Part shown: positions 8,001-14,860 of the stretch, one piece after another
Position numbering within the stretch: position 1 is the first letter of the stretch
How the letters are laid out: each line of letters starts with the position of its first letter
Assembly (NCBI GenBank): GCA_042569905.1
Contig: JBHPHA010000017.1
Span: 1 to 25,360 of the forward strand
DNA length: 25,360 nucleotides
From: JBHPHA01 sp042569905
GTDB lineage: Bacteria; Patescibacteriota; Minisyncoccia; Moranbacterales; UBA9337
Direction: 5' to 3'
The notes under the pieces: generated by a model
The model's input: only the letters and a program-made list of their open reading frames with translations
Databases searched by the model: none
What the model was told of the DNA's origin: nothing
Translations under genes and position numbers: made by a program

Positions 8001-8032
8001 ATAAAAAAACATGATGGGTTCATGTTTTTTTT
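8001..8032. terminator. Bidirectional terminator after the Nudix gene
   Basis: ACATGA (8009-8014) and TCATGT (8020-8025) around a 5-base loop, with seven A before and eight T after, so it can stop transcription on both strands. It lies about 90 bases past the Nudix stop on the minus strand. Confidence 0.75.
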
Positions 8033-8120
8033 ATTTGAGTTGTGGATTTTTTTGGGATAGATAGGAGCGATTGATTGATTCTATTTTGATGAGGTGGAAA
8101 GAAAGAGCGGTTCGATATTA

Positions 8121-8546
8121 TTACAATATTGCCCTATTAATTATTTGCTTCAATATCTCTTTGTCTCCTTGGAATTTTTCTAGGAGTTCGCTTGGGGTTA
8201 TGAATTTTCTTTGGAGGGATTCGTTGTTTACCTGAAAAGAATGCACTTTATCAACAACTCCAGTCATTATGATCATATAAGTCACTTCTGTATAATGGTA
8301 TGATTCGATGACGGAAGATATTTTTAAGTCCTTGATTTCAATGAAGGCTTCTTCGAAAACCTCCCTTTTCAAAGTATGCTCAATGGTTTCATCTTCAACT
8401 TCAACATGCCCACCAGGAATATCCCAACCTCTTCTTATTAATTCAATGGTTAAAATATTATTTTCACTATCAACAATAATCCCTGAGACACTAGTGATTT
8501 TTTCGCTTTCAGGTAGGCGGTTGTGTTTTAGTACTTTGAATTCCAT
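8121..8546 (-). CDS. Nudix hydrolase (variant Nudix box)
   Basis: A 141-residue single-domain Nudix protein. Proteins of this type hydrolyse nucleoside diphosphates linked to another group; the substrate cannot be read here. The Nudix box runs from about residue 46 (WDIPGGHVEVEDETI) to 69 (REVFEEAFI). REVFEE carries the metal-binding Glu residues (65, 66). Two deviations stand out: one extra residue between the GGH and the Glu that precedes the helix, and Phe68 where most Nudix boxes have Gly. It is a single-gene unit without SD before ATG 8546. Its promoter shares a 29-base block with the SNF2 gene promoter 10 kb away. Confidence 0.88.
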   Translation of the reverse strand: MEFKVLKHNRLPESEKITSVSGIIVDSENNILTIELIRRGWDIPGGHVEVEDETIEHTLKREVFEEAFIEIKDLKISSVIESYHYTEVTYMIIMTGVVDKVHSFQVNNESLQRKFITPSELLEKFQGDKEILKQIINRAIL

Positions 8547-8580
8547 ATCTTAAGTTTTTATTATTTCAACAACTACCCTC

Positions 8581-8609
8581 ATTAAACACCTATTTAGCAA
8601 TGAGATCAA
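8581..8609 (-). promoter_or_regulatory. Promoter of the Nudix gene
   Basis: On the minus strand TTGATC (8604-8609) and TTTAAT (8581-8586) with a 17-bp spacer. The spacer sequence is conserved at the SNF2 promoter. Confidence 0.5.
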
Positions 8610-8614
8610 ATAAA
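8586..8614. repeat. Shared promoter block, copy 1
   Basis: This 29-base block matches 19178-19206 at 25 positions; all four differences are transitions. It covers the -35 and the spacer of both promoters, including the identical core TATTTAGCAAT (plus strand). Confidence 0.55.
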
Positions 8615-8646
8615 AAAAGGTTAAACTATTTTAGTTTAACCTTTTG
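8612..8646 (-). terminator. Terminator of the three-gene operon
   Basis: GGTTAAACTA (8619-8628) and its complement (8632-8641) form a perfect 10-bp stem with a 3-base loop, followed by seven T on the minus strand. The opposite side is also T-rich. Confidence 0.85.
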
Positions 8647-8659
8647 TACTACATTAACT

Positions 8660-9364
8660 TTACTTGATTTTTTTTGAAAATACTATTTCACGGTAAAGCT
8701 CTATGCATTTGTCAGTACGAACATCTTTAAAAAATGCATAATCATATTGATTACCAATGGAGCATACGCCTAATGCACCTCTGTAATCCAATAACCATTT
8801 ACTTTCGAATGGCAATTCCGGATCCGGACCACCCCTGTATACGGCTGGTTCGACTAAACTCATCAGATTAATCAGTTTTTTATATGCATAAGAATCACTA
8901 CTAAAATCGTCTCCTGTCATATAGAGTTGGTGAATTGCCCCTGCTACGCCCTGATCCTTTCCCCAATCAAAACAAAAATTAGTCTGGGAATCATTATCAC
9001 GGATTCGAACGGCGGCAGGCAAATTGCCTTCCACTCGACTAAATCCAGCGACATCAACTCTATAGGGATTACTCTCCAATGTATTTAAATACCTACCAAA
9101 AATAGCGTTCAGCTCATTCTCGGTAATAAAGTCATTTAGTCCCTTGATGTGTTCGACTTCTCCACTTTCAACACAACGTACTTTTACGGACCACAGAGGC
9201 GACAAAACCTCTCTTCCAGGAAAATCATCTCCTGCGGGATCAATCTCAAATGCTACCATTGTACTTTGAGCGCTACCCTTATACGGCAATCTCTGACCAA
9301 TGATGCGCGGGGAGATTGTTTCTAAAATCTCCATCACTGCTTTTCTGTTTTTTGGCATAACCAT
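8660..9364 (-). CDS. Hypothetical protein, last gene of three-gene operon
   Basis: A 234-residue soluble protein that I do not recognise. ATG 9364 has AAGGAG 9 nt upstream and lies 14 bases after the stop of the preceding gene, so translation is probably coupled. The N-terminal third is basic (KNRKAVMEILETISPRIIG); the middle is mixed alpha/beta with GDDFPGREVLSPLWSVKVR and a DWGKDQGVAGAIHQLYMTGDD stretch. It has only a few scattered Cys and no TM segments. Co-transcription with the Cys-rich protein suggests a joint task. Confidence 0.72.
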   Translation of the reverse strand: MVMPKNRKAVMEILETISPRIIGQRLPYKGSAQSTMVAFEIDPAGDDFPGREVLSPLWSVKVRCVESGEVEHIKGLNDFITENELNAIFGRYLNTLESNPYRVDVAGFSRVEGNLPAAVRIRDNDSQTNFCFDWGKDQGVAGAIHQLYMTGDDFSSDSYAYKKLINLMSLVEPAVYRGGPDPELPFESKWLLDYRGALGVCSIGNQYDYAFFKDVRTDKCIELYREIVFSKKIK

Positions 9365-9378
9365 AATTCAATTCTCCT

Positions 9379-10128
9379 TTATATTTCACCAGGTTCTTTT
9401 TCTTTGCCGTCGATGGGACTTTCGCATTTATAACATTTTGGAGGCTCATTATTAAATGCACCTTCCTGAATGTGTCCTCTGATTTCAACCGCAAACACTC
9501 TTCTACTTAGCTCACAATTTGGATTGGAACATTTTCCAATAAATTTCCTCTTGTCCAATAATGCAAGCACCCTTTCCTTGTCCCAAAACTTTTCCACAGC
9601 TTCATCGCCACCCTTTTCTCGTATTTTATCGAAGAGATATTCTCTATTCCATTTACCGCCACCTCTTTTGGTCATAGCACATTCATCGGGTCGCTTAAGA
9701 TGGTAGCATCTTCCAAAAAAAATACTACACGGTACACTATCCGAAGAAATGAATTCCCCTATTCCTATTGAAAGTGGGCATGCCGAGCAGATTATTTTTT
9801 CATATTCTTCTTGATGGAATTCATTTTTCATTTTATAATACCAATCCCGGTACCATATCATCCCTACGGGAGCTTTTGGAAGCGCTTTGTCAGATGGAAT
9901 TTTGGGTTGATCTTTTGGATGAATTACGCCAAATAACTCAAATAGTTCTGTGACTAATTGCTCTATTTTTTTTTGCATATCAGCGCATCCTTTCACAAGC
10001 GCATCATCAGCTGTAATTCGACCATGATAAACAGAGTGCTTTATTTGCCAAATGGCCCCACCCAAACCATCGATGTTTCTCCAGTAATCCATTTCGGTTT
10101 CAGGATATTGATCTTGCTTTTTCGTCAT
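9379..10128 (-). CDS. Cys-rich protein with C-terminal zinc-ribbon-like pairs
   Basis: A 249-residue protein of unknown function. Residues 200-235 contain C-x4-C (200, 205) and C-x2-C (232, 235), the layout of a zinc ribbon. A second set of Cys at 114, 117, 134, 141 and 150 (CSACPLSIG ... PCSIFFGRCYHL ... DEC) could bind another zinc or an Fe-S cluster. Residues 1-75 are helical. ATG 10128 has a strong SD (AAGGAG). It is the middle gene of an operon, 39 bases after the EamA-like gene and 14 before the next. A nucleic-acid or metal-cluster role is possible but not shown. Confidence 0.75.
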   Translation of the reverse strand: MTKKQDQYPETEMDYWRNIDGLGGAIWQIKHSVYHGRITADDALVKGCADMQKKIEQLVTELFELFGVIHPKDQPKIPSDKALPKAPVGMIWYRDWYYKMKNEFHQEEYEKIICSACPLSIGIGEFISSDSVPCSIFFGRCYHLKRPDECAMTKRGGGKWNREYLFDKIREKGGDEAVEKFWDKERVLALLDKRKFIGKCSNPNCELSRRVFAVEIRGHIQEGAFNNEPPKCYKCESPIDGKEKEPGEI

Positions 10129-10167
10129 TACCTTTTCTCCTTTTAGTTAAATTAGTAAGCAATAGAT

Positions 10168-10587
10168 TTACTTACTTAGAAAATATATCGCAGCAGCTGC
10201 GAACGTAAAACCCATAATACGATCAAAGTTAGGAATGGTTCTGTTGATGAGCCAATCCAAGATTGGCGTCATCACAACCATTAAGACTGAGACCGTCACA
10301 ATGAAGATTGCTATTGGCACAGCTTTAGTTGCAAGTTTATCAGCATAAATATAAGCGGCCACACCGTTTAGTATTCCTAACCCAATTAATATTAGCACCA
10401 CATTGATACTTAAATTTGAAATGTCAGTTGGTCGCCTAAATGTTAGAGCAGCAACAGTAATTGCGGTTGGTATCATCACGAGCGTACTTAATAGTCCGCC
10501 GCTAACACCTGTGCTAATTCCAGCAATCGGCCACAACACAAAACCAAAGGCAATAAAAATTGCATTTAAGATATTTTTGATATTCAT
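10168..10587 (-). CDS. Small EamA/DMT-like integral membrane protein
   Basis: A 139-residue protein with four TM helices (about residues 5-27, 33-49, 60-81 and 90-112, plus a short final hydrophobic stretch). Size and pattern fit half of an EamA / drug-metabolite-transporter protein, as in small multidrug resistance dimers. GGLLSTLVMIPTAITVA and the Pro/Gly-rich first helix (FGFVLWPIAGISTG) are in keeping with this. It would have to dimerise to transport anything; the substrate is unknown. ATG 10587 has GGGGAG 6 nt upstream. It is first in an operon with two unknown proteins, driven by promoter 10642-10670. Confidence 0.7.
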   Translation of the reverse strand: MNIKNILNAIFIAFGFVLWPIAGISTGVSGGLLSTLVMIPTAITVAALTFRRPTDISNLSINVVLILIGLGILNGVAAYIYADKLATKAVPIAIFIVTVSVLMVVMTPILDWLINRTIPNFDRIMGFTFAAAAIYFLSK

Positions 10588-10641
10588 CTCTCACTCCCCT
10601 TTTCTATCTTTAGCTTATTTTTTTTAAAAGTACTTCAAGCT

Positions 10642-10670
10642 ATATTAGCACAGAACGGATTTTTAGTCAA
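10642..10670 (-). promoter_or_regulatory. Promoter of the three-gene operon
   Basis: On the minus strand TTGACT (10665-10670) and TAATAT (10642-10647) with a 17-bp spacer. It follows directly on the U-tract of the previous terminator. Confidence 0.75.
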
Positions 10671-10671
10671 T

Positions 10672-10703
10672 CAAAAAACGGCTCAGTATTATACTTTGCC
10701 GTT
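10672..10703 (-). terminator. Terminator of the 207-residue membrane protein gene
   Basis: AACGGC and GCCGTT (10677-10682, 10698-10703) enclose a partly paired AT-rich loop and are followed by six T on the minus strand. Confidence 0.8.
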
Positions 10704-10710
10704 TGAGAAA

Positions 10711-11334
10711 TTATTCTTCTTTTTTGTTTCGTCCTGTTATGTTTGAGAAAATAGTTCTGACACTTGGAATCCCTAGCGCGCTTGCAACTATGGAAATGTA
10801 AATTGACCAAAACAAAAACTTTAAATCATTTGCACAATACCAAATCCAAACCTCTTCTGCCGTTTTCGAAAAACCAAGCAGTTCAACAATAGGGGAAATC
10901 AGATTCCATATTCCAGTGACTAAAATTTCTATTATAAAATTTAAAAGACTAAGTTGAGAAAGTATTTGCATTATTGGCGCTAAAATCGATGCCATCAGTG
11001 CACCAAGGATTAGACTAGTCAATAATCCATTTCCCGCTGGAGAATCATCGTCCTCCCTATCGCCATCTTCAATGATCAATTCTCTATCCTGAAAAAATTT
11101 TCTCAACAACAATGCACAGCACAGTATGCCAAAAACAGCGATATACATATAGTCCTTAAAAAACGCACTATTATTATTCAAGCCAATAGCTTCCCAGGAA
11201 ATTCCTGTCGGAATATTCTCCATTATGATTGAAGAAACCATTGGATAGAGTAGGTAAAGAATAAACGTACCAAAAAGCGCCTCCAAAACAGTCGCAGCAA
11301 TAAGCTCAGCTATATACTCAATTCTTTTTTCCAC
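10711..11334 (-). CDS. Hypothetical integral membrane protein
   Basis: A 207-residue protein with about four TM helices (residues 8-38, 64-79, 103-150 as one or two long hydrophobic runs, and 168-190) and an acidic loop (IIEDGDREDDDSPAG) near residue 90. It ends in basic GRNKKEE. I do not recognise a family. It begins with GTG at 11334, 7 nt after AAGGA. That SD overlaps the stop codon of an 11-codon upstream ORF, so translation may be coupled. It is a single-gene unit with its own promoter (11433-11461) and terminator. Confidence 0.72.
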   Translation of the reverse strand: MEKRIEYIAELIAATVLEALFGTFILYLLYPMVSSIIMENIPTGISWEAIGLNNNSAFFKDYMYIAVFGILCCALLLRKFFQDRELIIEDGDREDDDSPAGNGLLTSLILGALMASILAPIMQILSQLSLLNFIIEILVTGIWNLISPIVELLGFSKTAEEVWIWYCANDLKFLFWSIYISIVASALGIPSVRTIFSNITGRNKKEE

Positions 11335-11346
11335 AGTACTATCCTT

Positions 11347-11382
11347 TTAATAAAAATATTTTGTTTTTGCATGATGCATCAT
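11347..11382 (-). CDS. Possible 11-codon upstream ORF (leader peptide)
   Basis: On the minus strand GAGGAG stands just before two tandem ATG codons. The frame reads MMHHAKTKYFY and ends with TAA that overlaps the SD of the downstream GTG-started gene. Position suggests translational coupling; peptide function is unknown, and it may be chance. Confidence 0.35.
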   Translation of the reverse strand: MMHHAKTKYFY

Positions 11383-11432
11383 TACTCCTCTTTCTTTTTA
11401 TGGTATATATTTTTTAAAAAACTGTATAACTC

Positions 11433-11461
11433 AAAGTACTAGATTAAAGTGAATCTGTCAA
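11433..11461 (-). promoter_or_regulatory. Promoter of the 207-residue membrane protein gene
   Basis: On the minus strand a consensus TTGACA (11456-11461) and TACTTT (11433-11438) with a 17-bp spacer. The leader to the GTG start is about 95 bases. Confidence 0.55.
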
Positions 11462-11484
11462 TGGGTTTGATTGTTGATATAAAT

Positions 11485-11518
11485 AAAAAAACCAAAGAGT
11501 TGAATTTAACTCTTTGGT
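11485..11518 (-). terminator. Terminator of the 330-residue ORFan gene
   Basis: A perfect 11-bp stem (ACCAAAGAGTT and complement, 11491-11518) with a 6-base loop, followed by seven T on the minus strand. Confidence 0.9.
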
Positions 11519-11537
11519 TTATTGTAGCTTACTTAGC

Positions 11538-12530
11538 TCATCCCGCTAAGACTTTCATGGTTCTTTTTTTCTTTCTCCAGCGCAGCACCGCATTGCCAAC
11601 GCCATCCAGATCAACATGACACCAGCTTTTGCTTTTGTCTCCGGGATATTTTCCAGAAGCAATTTCATATCCATCCTTTTTCATCCACCACGGAAGCCAC
11701 ACATCGTCTCCGTGCAGAAAATACGCCAATTCATTGGCACGGATGATATATCGAATCATCGGTAACCAATAGTTGCTGATTTCGTTAACAGGTATGACTG
11801 GCATTGCATGCTTTCCAGTGAAAAAGTTCTTGAGATACAACTTGGTCTTCAGGGTTTCAATCCTGATTTCATTCATATTCTCCGCGGTTGTTTTCTTCTT
11901 TTCATAACAAAAAGCAGCTTTCTTTTGATCCTTAACCAGCCGTGCTTCCATTATCTTTAGACCAAGATGTGGCGCACCAAACGAAGACTGACATCTCTGA
12001 TAACAAACAGCTTTCTTGAATTTGAGCATTTGCTCACCCTCTCCAATGAAATATCCTTCTTTTCCAAAGGATTTCACGGTTATTTCCAATGGTCGTATCC
12101 GACCATCATCATCCATAATTCGGAGCGTTCGAGGCGCACCAATTTCCTGCCCCTTTTTGCCGTCTTCTGCGATGGTGTGGTCTTGGATTGTAACAGAAAA
12201 AGCAAACGATTTCCTATTCCCCTTAAATCCAGTTATCTCTCCGAACTTCATTGGACCAGGAATAATATTCTTCTGATCAGGGTGCTCCTCCTTGGCACCT
12301 TGTCGGACATATTCCAGAGAAATTAATGCTCGTCGTTTTTTTAGCTGACGAATAATGGACAAGCAGTCCGATCCCTCCTTAGCCATCCAGATACTCCGAT
12401 GTTCAATGCCCATTAATATTCCATTAAGCATATCTTCAATCAACTTTTCTTCAATGGGAACACTGAGGTCGGCAATTTTCTTTATTCTTCGATTCCTCTT
12501 ACTTAATACCATGTCAATCGTTTTTACCAT
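11538..12530 (-). CDS. GC-rich hypothetical protein
   Basis: A 330-residue basic protein of unknown function. I start it at ATG 12530 because GGAGG lies 9 nt upstream; a longer frame from TTG 12572 would contain this SD. It has no signal peptide or TM segment. Features include a basic N-terminus (KRNRRIKKIADL), a beta-rich middle (residues 90-165, KSFAFSVTIQDHTI, RTLRIMDDDGRIRPLEITV) and a Trp-rich C-terminal part (YWLPMIRYIIRANELAYFL, WLPWWMKKDGYE). Sampled 60-base blocks reach 31 and 36 G+C (52% and 60%), well above nearby genes, which suggests a different origin. It is a single-gene unit. Confidence 0.72.
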   Translation of the reverse strand: MVKTIDMVLSKRNRRIKKIADLSVPIEEKLIEDMLNGILMGIEHRSIWMAKEGSDCLSIIRQLKKRRALISLEYVRQGAKEEHPDQKNIIPGPMKFGEITGFKGNRKSFAFSVTIQDHTIAEDGKKGQEIGAPRTLRIMDDDGRIRPLEITVKSFGKEGYFIGEGEQMLKFKKAVCYQRCQSSFGAPHLGLKIMEARLVKDQKKAAFCYEKKKTTAENMNEIRIETLKTKLYLKNFFTGKHAMPVIPVNEISNYWLPMIRYIIRANELAYFLHGDDVWLPWWMKKDGYEIASGKYPGDKSKSWCHVDLDGVGNAVLRWRKKKRTMKVLAG

Positions 12531-12626
12531 TTTGCATTTCCTCCATTTTGGATTTGCGTTTTGTGTAGACAATATTGCCCTTCTTCAAAAAATATTAATT
12601 TATTAAACTACTTCTCCTAACATAGT

Positions 12627-12655
12627 ATATTATCATAAATAAAGTTATTTGTCAA
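12627..12655 (-). promoter_or_regulatory. Promoter of the GC-rich ORFan gene
   Basis: On the minus strand consensus TTGACA (12650-12655) and TAATAT (12627-12632) with 17-bp spacing. The leader is about 90 bases. Confidence 0.8.
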
Positions 12656-12690
12656 TAAAAAATGATAGTAATTCATTTGAATCACTATCA
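12655..12690 (-). terminator. Terminator of the two-TM paralog operon
   Basis: GATAGTGATTC and GAATTACTATC (12664-12689, one G-U) with a 4-base loop, followed by a T-run on the minus strand. The first base of the next promoter's -35 lies at its edge. Confidence 0.8.
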
Positions 12691-12720
12691 CTATGTTATT
12701 TGATTTTTTCATTTACCCGC

Positions 12721-13002
12721 TTAGTCTTCTTGTGAAACATCCTCTTCTCGAGAAGATTTCATGTTGGCAATATTTAGTTCCATTTTACTCACAATCATAT
12801 TCGCCATAGAATGTGTAAATAATCCAAATATCAATATCGTAACAGCCATGCCTCCAAAAGCTAGAATAATTGTAGTAAGGATATGAGCAAACTTAAAGAC
12901 GAATAGAGTATCGATTAGGCATAATATACCATAAATCCATGAACGGCGCTTGTACTTACTTATCTTCTCAGTAATCTCTTGCGTTCTTTCTACTGATAAC
13001 AT
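12721..13002 (-). CDS. Two-TM paralog family, short member
   Basis: A 93-residue protein with an N-terminal amphipathic helix (MLSVERTQEITEKISKYKRR), two TM helices (about 21-38 and 42-64) and a short charged tail ending EEDVSQED. It is clearly related to the next upstream gene: both share ER-x-Q-x-I, GIL near residue 26, an A-x-GG at the second TM, and H-x-MA-x-M followed by MEL-x-N. It lacks the C-terminal domain found in the other members. SD AAGGAG, 7 nt before ATG 13002. It is last of three co-transcribed paralogs. Unknown function. Confidence 0.8.
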   Translation of the reverse strand: MLSVERTQEITEKISKYKRRSWIYGILCLIDTLFVFKFAHILTTIILAFGGMAVTILIFGLFTHSMANMIVSKMELNIANMKSSREEDVSQED

Positions 13003-13044
13003 CTTAAATCTCCTTATTGGTTCAGGTTATTAGGGTTTCAATAT

Positions 13045-13551
13045 CTATTTAGCCATTCCCCATGAAAAATATTTTTCGCAGAAATTATAGTGTTGAGAAG
13101 GCTTCAACACACTCAAGTTGGCTTGAGCCTTTACATTATCCGCATTAATAATTATTAGACTATTTCTTATCTCGCGAGGATTCTTCCCCATGATTGGAAT
13201 ATCATCCCCTTCAAAAAAACCATCCGCGCTTTCCACTTCTAACATTAAGTCTTTATCCTCCATAGCTATTAATCTGCTATAGTTATCAATCTCCTTCTGA
13301 AGAAGATTATCATAGTTATTACATAATTCCATCCTTGTGACATAGAGCATGGCCATAGCATGTAAGTGTGCTAATATTAGCGAACTTATAACTATCAAAC
13401 CACCTACTGCCAGGTCATAACATGCCAATGTGTAGTTAAATCTCATAACCATAATCGAGCAGACAATAACTAATATTCCAAAAGCTAACACGCAACGCCT
13501 TATGCCATTTACTCGCCCGACAATCTTTTGAGCTCTTTCTAGTGGTGACAT
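13045..13551 (-). CDS. Two-TM paralog family, diverged C-terminal domain
   Basis: A 168-residue protein with an N-terminal helix (MSPLERAQKIVGRVNGIRR), two TM helices (about 20-40 and 45-70), then a cytoplasmic-type region. The tail FFEGDDIPIMGKN ... EIRNSL ... YNFCEKYFSWG matches the other members' SWEG-x-x-I ... R-x-x-LN ... YKVC domain, with several changes. The first 85 residues match the 93-residue neighbour closely. The SD GGAG lies 7 nt before ATG 13551. Unknown function; not similar to any family I can name. Confidence 0.8.
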   Translation of the reverse strand: MSPLERAQKIVGRVNGIRRCVLAFGILVIVCSIMVMRFNYTLACYDLAVGGLIVISSLILAHLHAMAMLYVTRMELCNNYDNLLQKEIDNYSRLIAMEDKDLMLEVESADGFFEGDDIPIMGKNPREIRNSLIIINADNVKAQANLSVLKPSQHYNFCEKYFSWGMAK

Positions 13552-13605
13552 CTTGAATCTCCGTACTTTTGATTTGTTGCAATTATTTCAGATTTAGAAA
13601 AAATC

Positions 13606-14103
13606 CTATACCATCCACCCAAAGAGTTTTTCGCAAACTTTGTATGACCAAGGTTCTTTTGGATAAGAAAATTCTGACAGCTCCTTTGATATAATTGAAA
13701 TTTCATCATTCAAACTAGAGCGAATATATGAAATATCAACATCTCGAGCGGCTATAATAATCCCCTCCCAAGAAGCTTCATGCGTAATAGTCTCCAAAAT
13801 CTCATCATCATTGAGCGCATCTAACACCATTAATCTTCCTAGACGCTCATTAATAGTGTTAAACTTTTTTTCTGCTTCCGGAAGATATCGATAGGCATAC
13901 TGCACACTTAGGATTACTACTGTAAACACTAAAACTACAAGATTAAAAATCGCTATAATCAGAATATTATCAAATAAAACCACCCACGAATAGGAATTGA
14001 TGATTGTCGTTTTAAATACCTGCACTAATGTTGCCAGTATTAGGCAACTCATACATAGATTTTTCACTCTTCTAAGCAATTTCTGTTTCTCTGCGATTGT
14101 CAT
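13606..14103 (-). CDS. Two-TM paralog family, member with SWEG/YKVC domain
   Basis: A 165-residue protein, first gene of the three-paralog operon. I start it at ATG 14103 (MTIAEKQKLLRR): AGAGGAGG stands 8 nt upstream, and a longer frame from 14124 would translate that SD. Two TM helices (about 15-35 and 45-70) precede a linker (EAEKKFNTINERLG) and a C-terminal domain of about 75 residues: DDEILETI, SWEGIIIAARDVD, IRSSLNDEI, LSEFSYP, WSYKVCEKLFGW. Promoter 14181-14209. Confidence 0.82.
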   Translation of the reverse strand: MTIAEKQKLLRRVKNLCMSCLILATLVQVFKTTIINSYSWVVLFDNILIIAIFNLVVLVFTVVILSVQYAYRYLPEAEKKFNTINERLGRLMVLDALNDDEILETITHEASWEGIIIAARDVDISYIRSSLNDEISIISKELSEFSYPKEPWSYKVCEKLFGWMV

Positions 14104-14180
14104 AACCAAATCCTCCTCTAACATTTGTAATTAAAATGAATACCCTATGATATCTATTCACACTTTTCAAAGAACATCTA

Positions 14181-14209
14181 ATGTTACTATATTTTATTTT
14201 ATTTGTCAA
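14181..14209 (-). promoter_or_regulatory. Promoter of the three-paralog operon
   Basis: On the minus strand TTGACA (14204-14209) and TAACAT (14181-14186) with a 17-bp spacer, starting directly after the Nudix gene terminator U-tract. Confidence 0.75.
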
Positions 14210-14249
14210 CCAAAAAACACTCTAGTAAGACAGATTGATTCAGAGTATT
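14210..14249 (-). terminator. Terminator overlapping the Nudix stop codon
   Basis: AATACTCT (14242-14249 on the minus strand) and AGAGTGTT (14216-14223) pair over 8 bp around an 18-base loop, followed by six T. Its 5' arm includes the last base of the stop codon. Confidence 0.6.
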
Positions 14250-14788
14250 TATAGTAATCCTAAGTAATCTAATCCAAGATAACCTCCATGCACATCTGAC
14301 ATTCTACCTGTTCTTAGGTGATCTCTAAATTTATCTAGCGTCATCAGTTCAACTTCCACAATTTCTCTTGCTGCATTTTGAGGTTTAGCTATTTTTTTAC
14401 AGTTAGTGGCTACAAAAAAGTATCTTTCCTCAGAAGAATATGCAGACTCCAAGGTCTTTGCTGTAAACTCAACTTTTCCAGCTTGATATCCAGTTTCCTC
14501 CAATAACTCCCTTGCAGCAGCTTCAACAGGTTCCTCCCCTTCATCAATCAGACCACCTGGAAGCTCGGCTATGATCTCGTCTGGACCAGGTCGATATTGC
14601 TTAGCTAAAATCACTTTATTGTCTTCAGTTAAGGCCACTACAAGAGCTCCACTACGTTCTCCTCGAATATAGAAATCGTCTTGAGATCCATCAGGAAACT
14701 CGCAGATAACCTTGTCAATCCATTTTCCATATTTCTCAAAAACTCTCTCAGATGAAATCTTTTTCCACTTTTTGATTTTAGTAAACAT
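14249..14788 (-). CDS. Nudix hydrolase, ADP-ribose pyrophosphatase-like
   Basis: A 179-residue Nudix enzyme with a perfect Nudix box (GGLIDEGEEPVEAAARELLEETGY, split here as GLIDEGE, 7 residues, RELLEETG; residues about 79-101). KQYRPGPDEIIAELPGG just before it is typical of the ADP-ribose pyrophosphatase / NudF group, which splits ADP-ribose into AMP and ribose 5-phosphate. I start it at ATG 14788, not at the upstream ATG 14851: a TTGACA-17-TATACT promoter lies inside that longer frame. No SD precedes the start. It sits between members of the two-TM paralog family, possibly by chance. Substrate is inferred from family resemblance. Confidence 0.9.
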   Translation of the reverse strand: MFTKIKKWKKISSERVFEKYGKWIDKVICEFPDGSQDDFYIRGERSGALVVALTEDNKVILAKQYRPGPDEIIAELPGGLIDEGEEPVEAAARELLEETGYQAGKVEFTAKTLESAYSSEERYFFVATNCKKIAKPQNAAREIVEVELMTLDKFRDHLRTGRMSDVHGGYLGLDYLGLL

Positions 14789-14816
14789 AAATTCAATTTT
14801 ATTAATAGAATTTAAG

Positions 14817-14845
14817 AGTATAGCAAAATAGGAATAGTTTGTCAA
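14817..14845 (-). promoter_or_regulatory. Promoter of the ADP-ribose-type Nudix gene
   Basis: On the minus strand TTGACA (14840-14845) and TATACT (14817-14822) with exactly 17 bp between. It is one of the closest to consensus in the window and fixes the start codon downstream. Confidence 0.9.
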
Positions 14846-14860
14846 TATCATGTGTTATAA

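Larger units (their letters stand above)
7807..8120. other. Intergenic region between the RT and Nudix genes
   Basis: A 314-base stretch without a supported gene. From left to right it holds the RT leader with a -10-like TATAAT on the minus strand (7840-7845; no good -35), a plus-strand TTGACA (7872-7877) without a clear -10, a hairpin at 7883-7918, a GT-rich segment at 7919-8000, a bidirectional terminator at 8001-8032, and a featureless tail to the Nudix stop codon. A plus-strand transcript from about 7900 to the terminator is possible but unproven. Confidence 0.4.

Noticed and set aside
7909..8001. Short plus-strand frame without start (reads VWQVQFRMMGDGSFYFDW ...)
   Set aside because: No good start or SD, stops just before the terminator, and matches nothing I know; possibly chance in GT-rich DNA.
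6355..8120. DGR template/variable repeats or retron msr/msd near the RT
   Set aside because: No near-identical repeat pair with adenine-specific differences, and no retron-like folded RNA with the priming layout, was seen by eye.
8995..9025. tRNA-like GGATTCGAAC (T-arm complement)
   Set aside because: It lies inside the 8660-9364 gene in coding frame, and no acceptor or anticodon stem can be formed around it.
12530..12572. Longer N-terminus for the GC-rich ORFan from TTG
   Set aside because: It would place the good SD inside the coding sequence, and TTG has no SD of its own.
14788..14851. Longer N-terminus for the ADP-ribose-type Nudix protein
   Set aside because: It contains the consensus promoter TTGACA-17-TATACT; the 21 extra residues also have no Nudix similarity.
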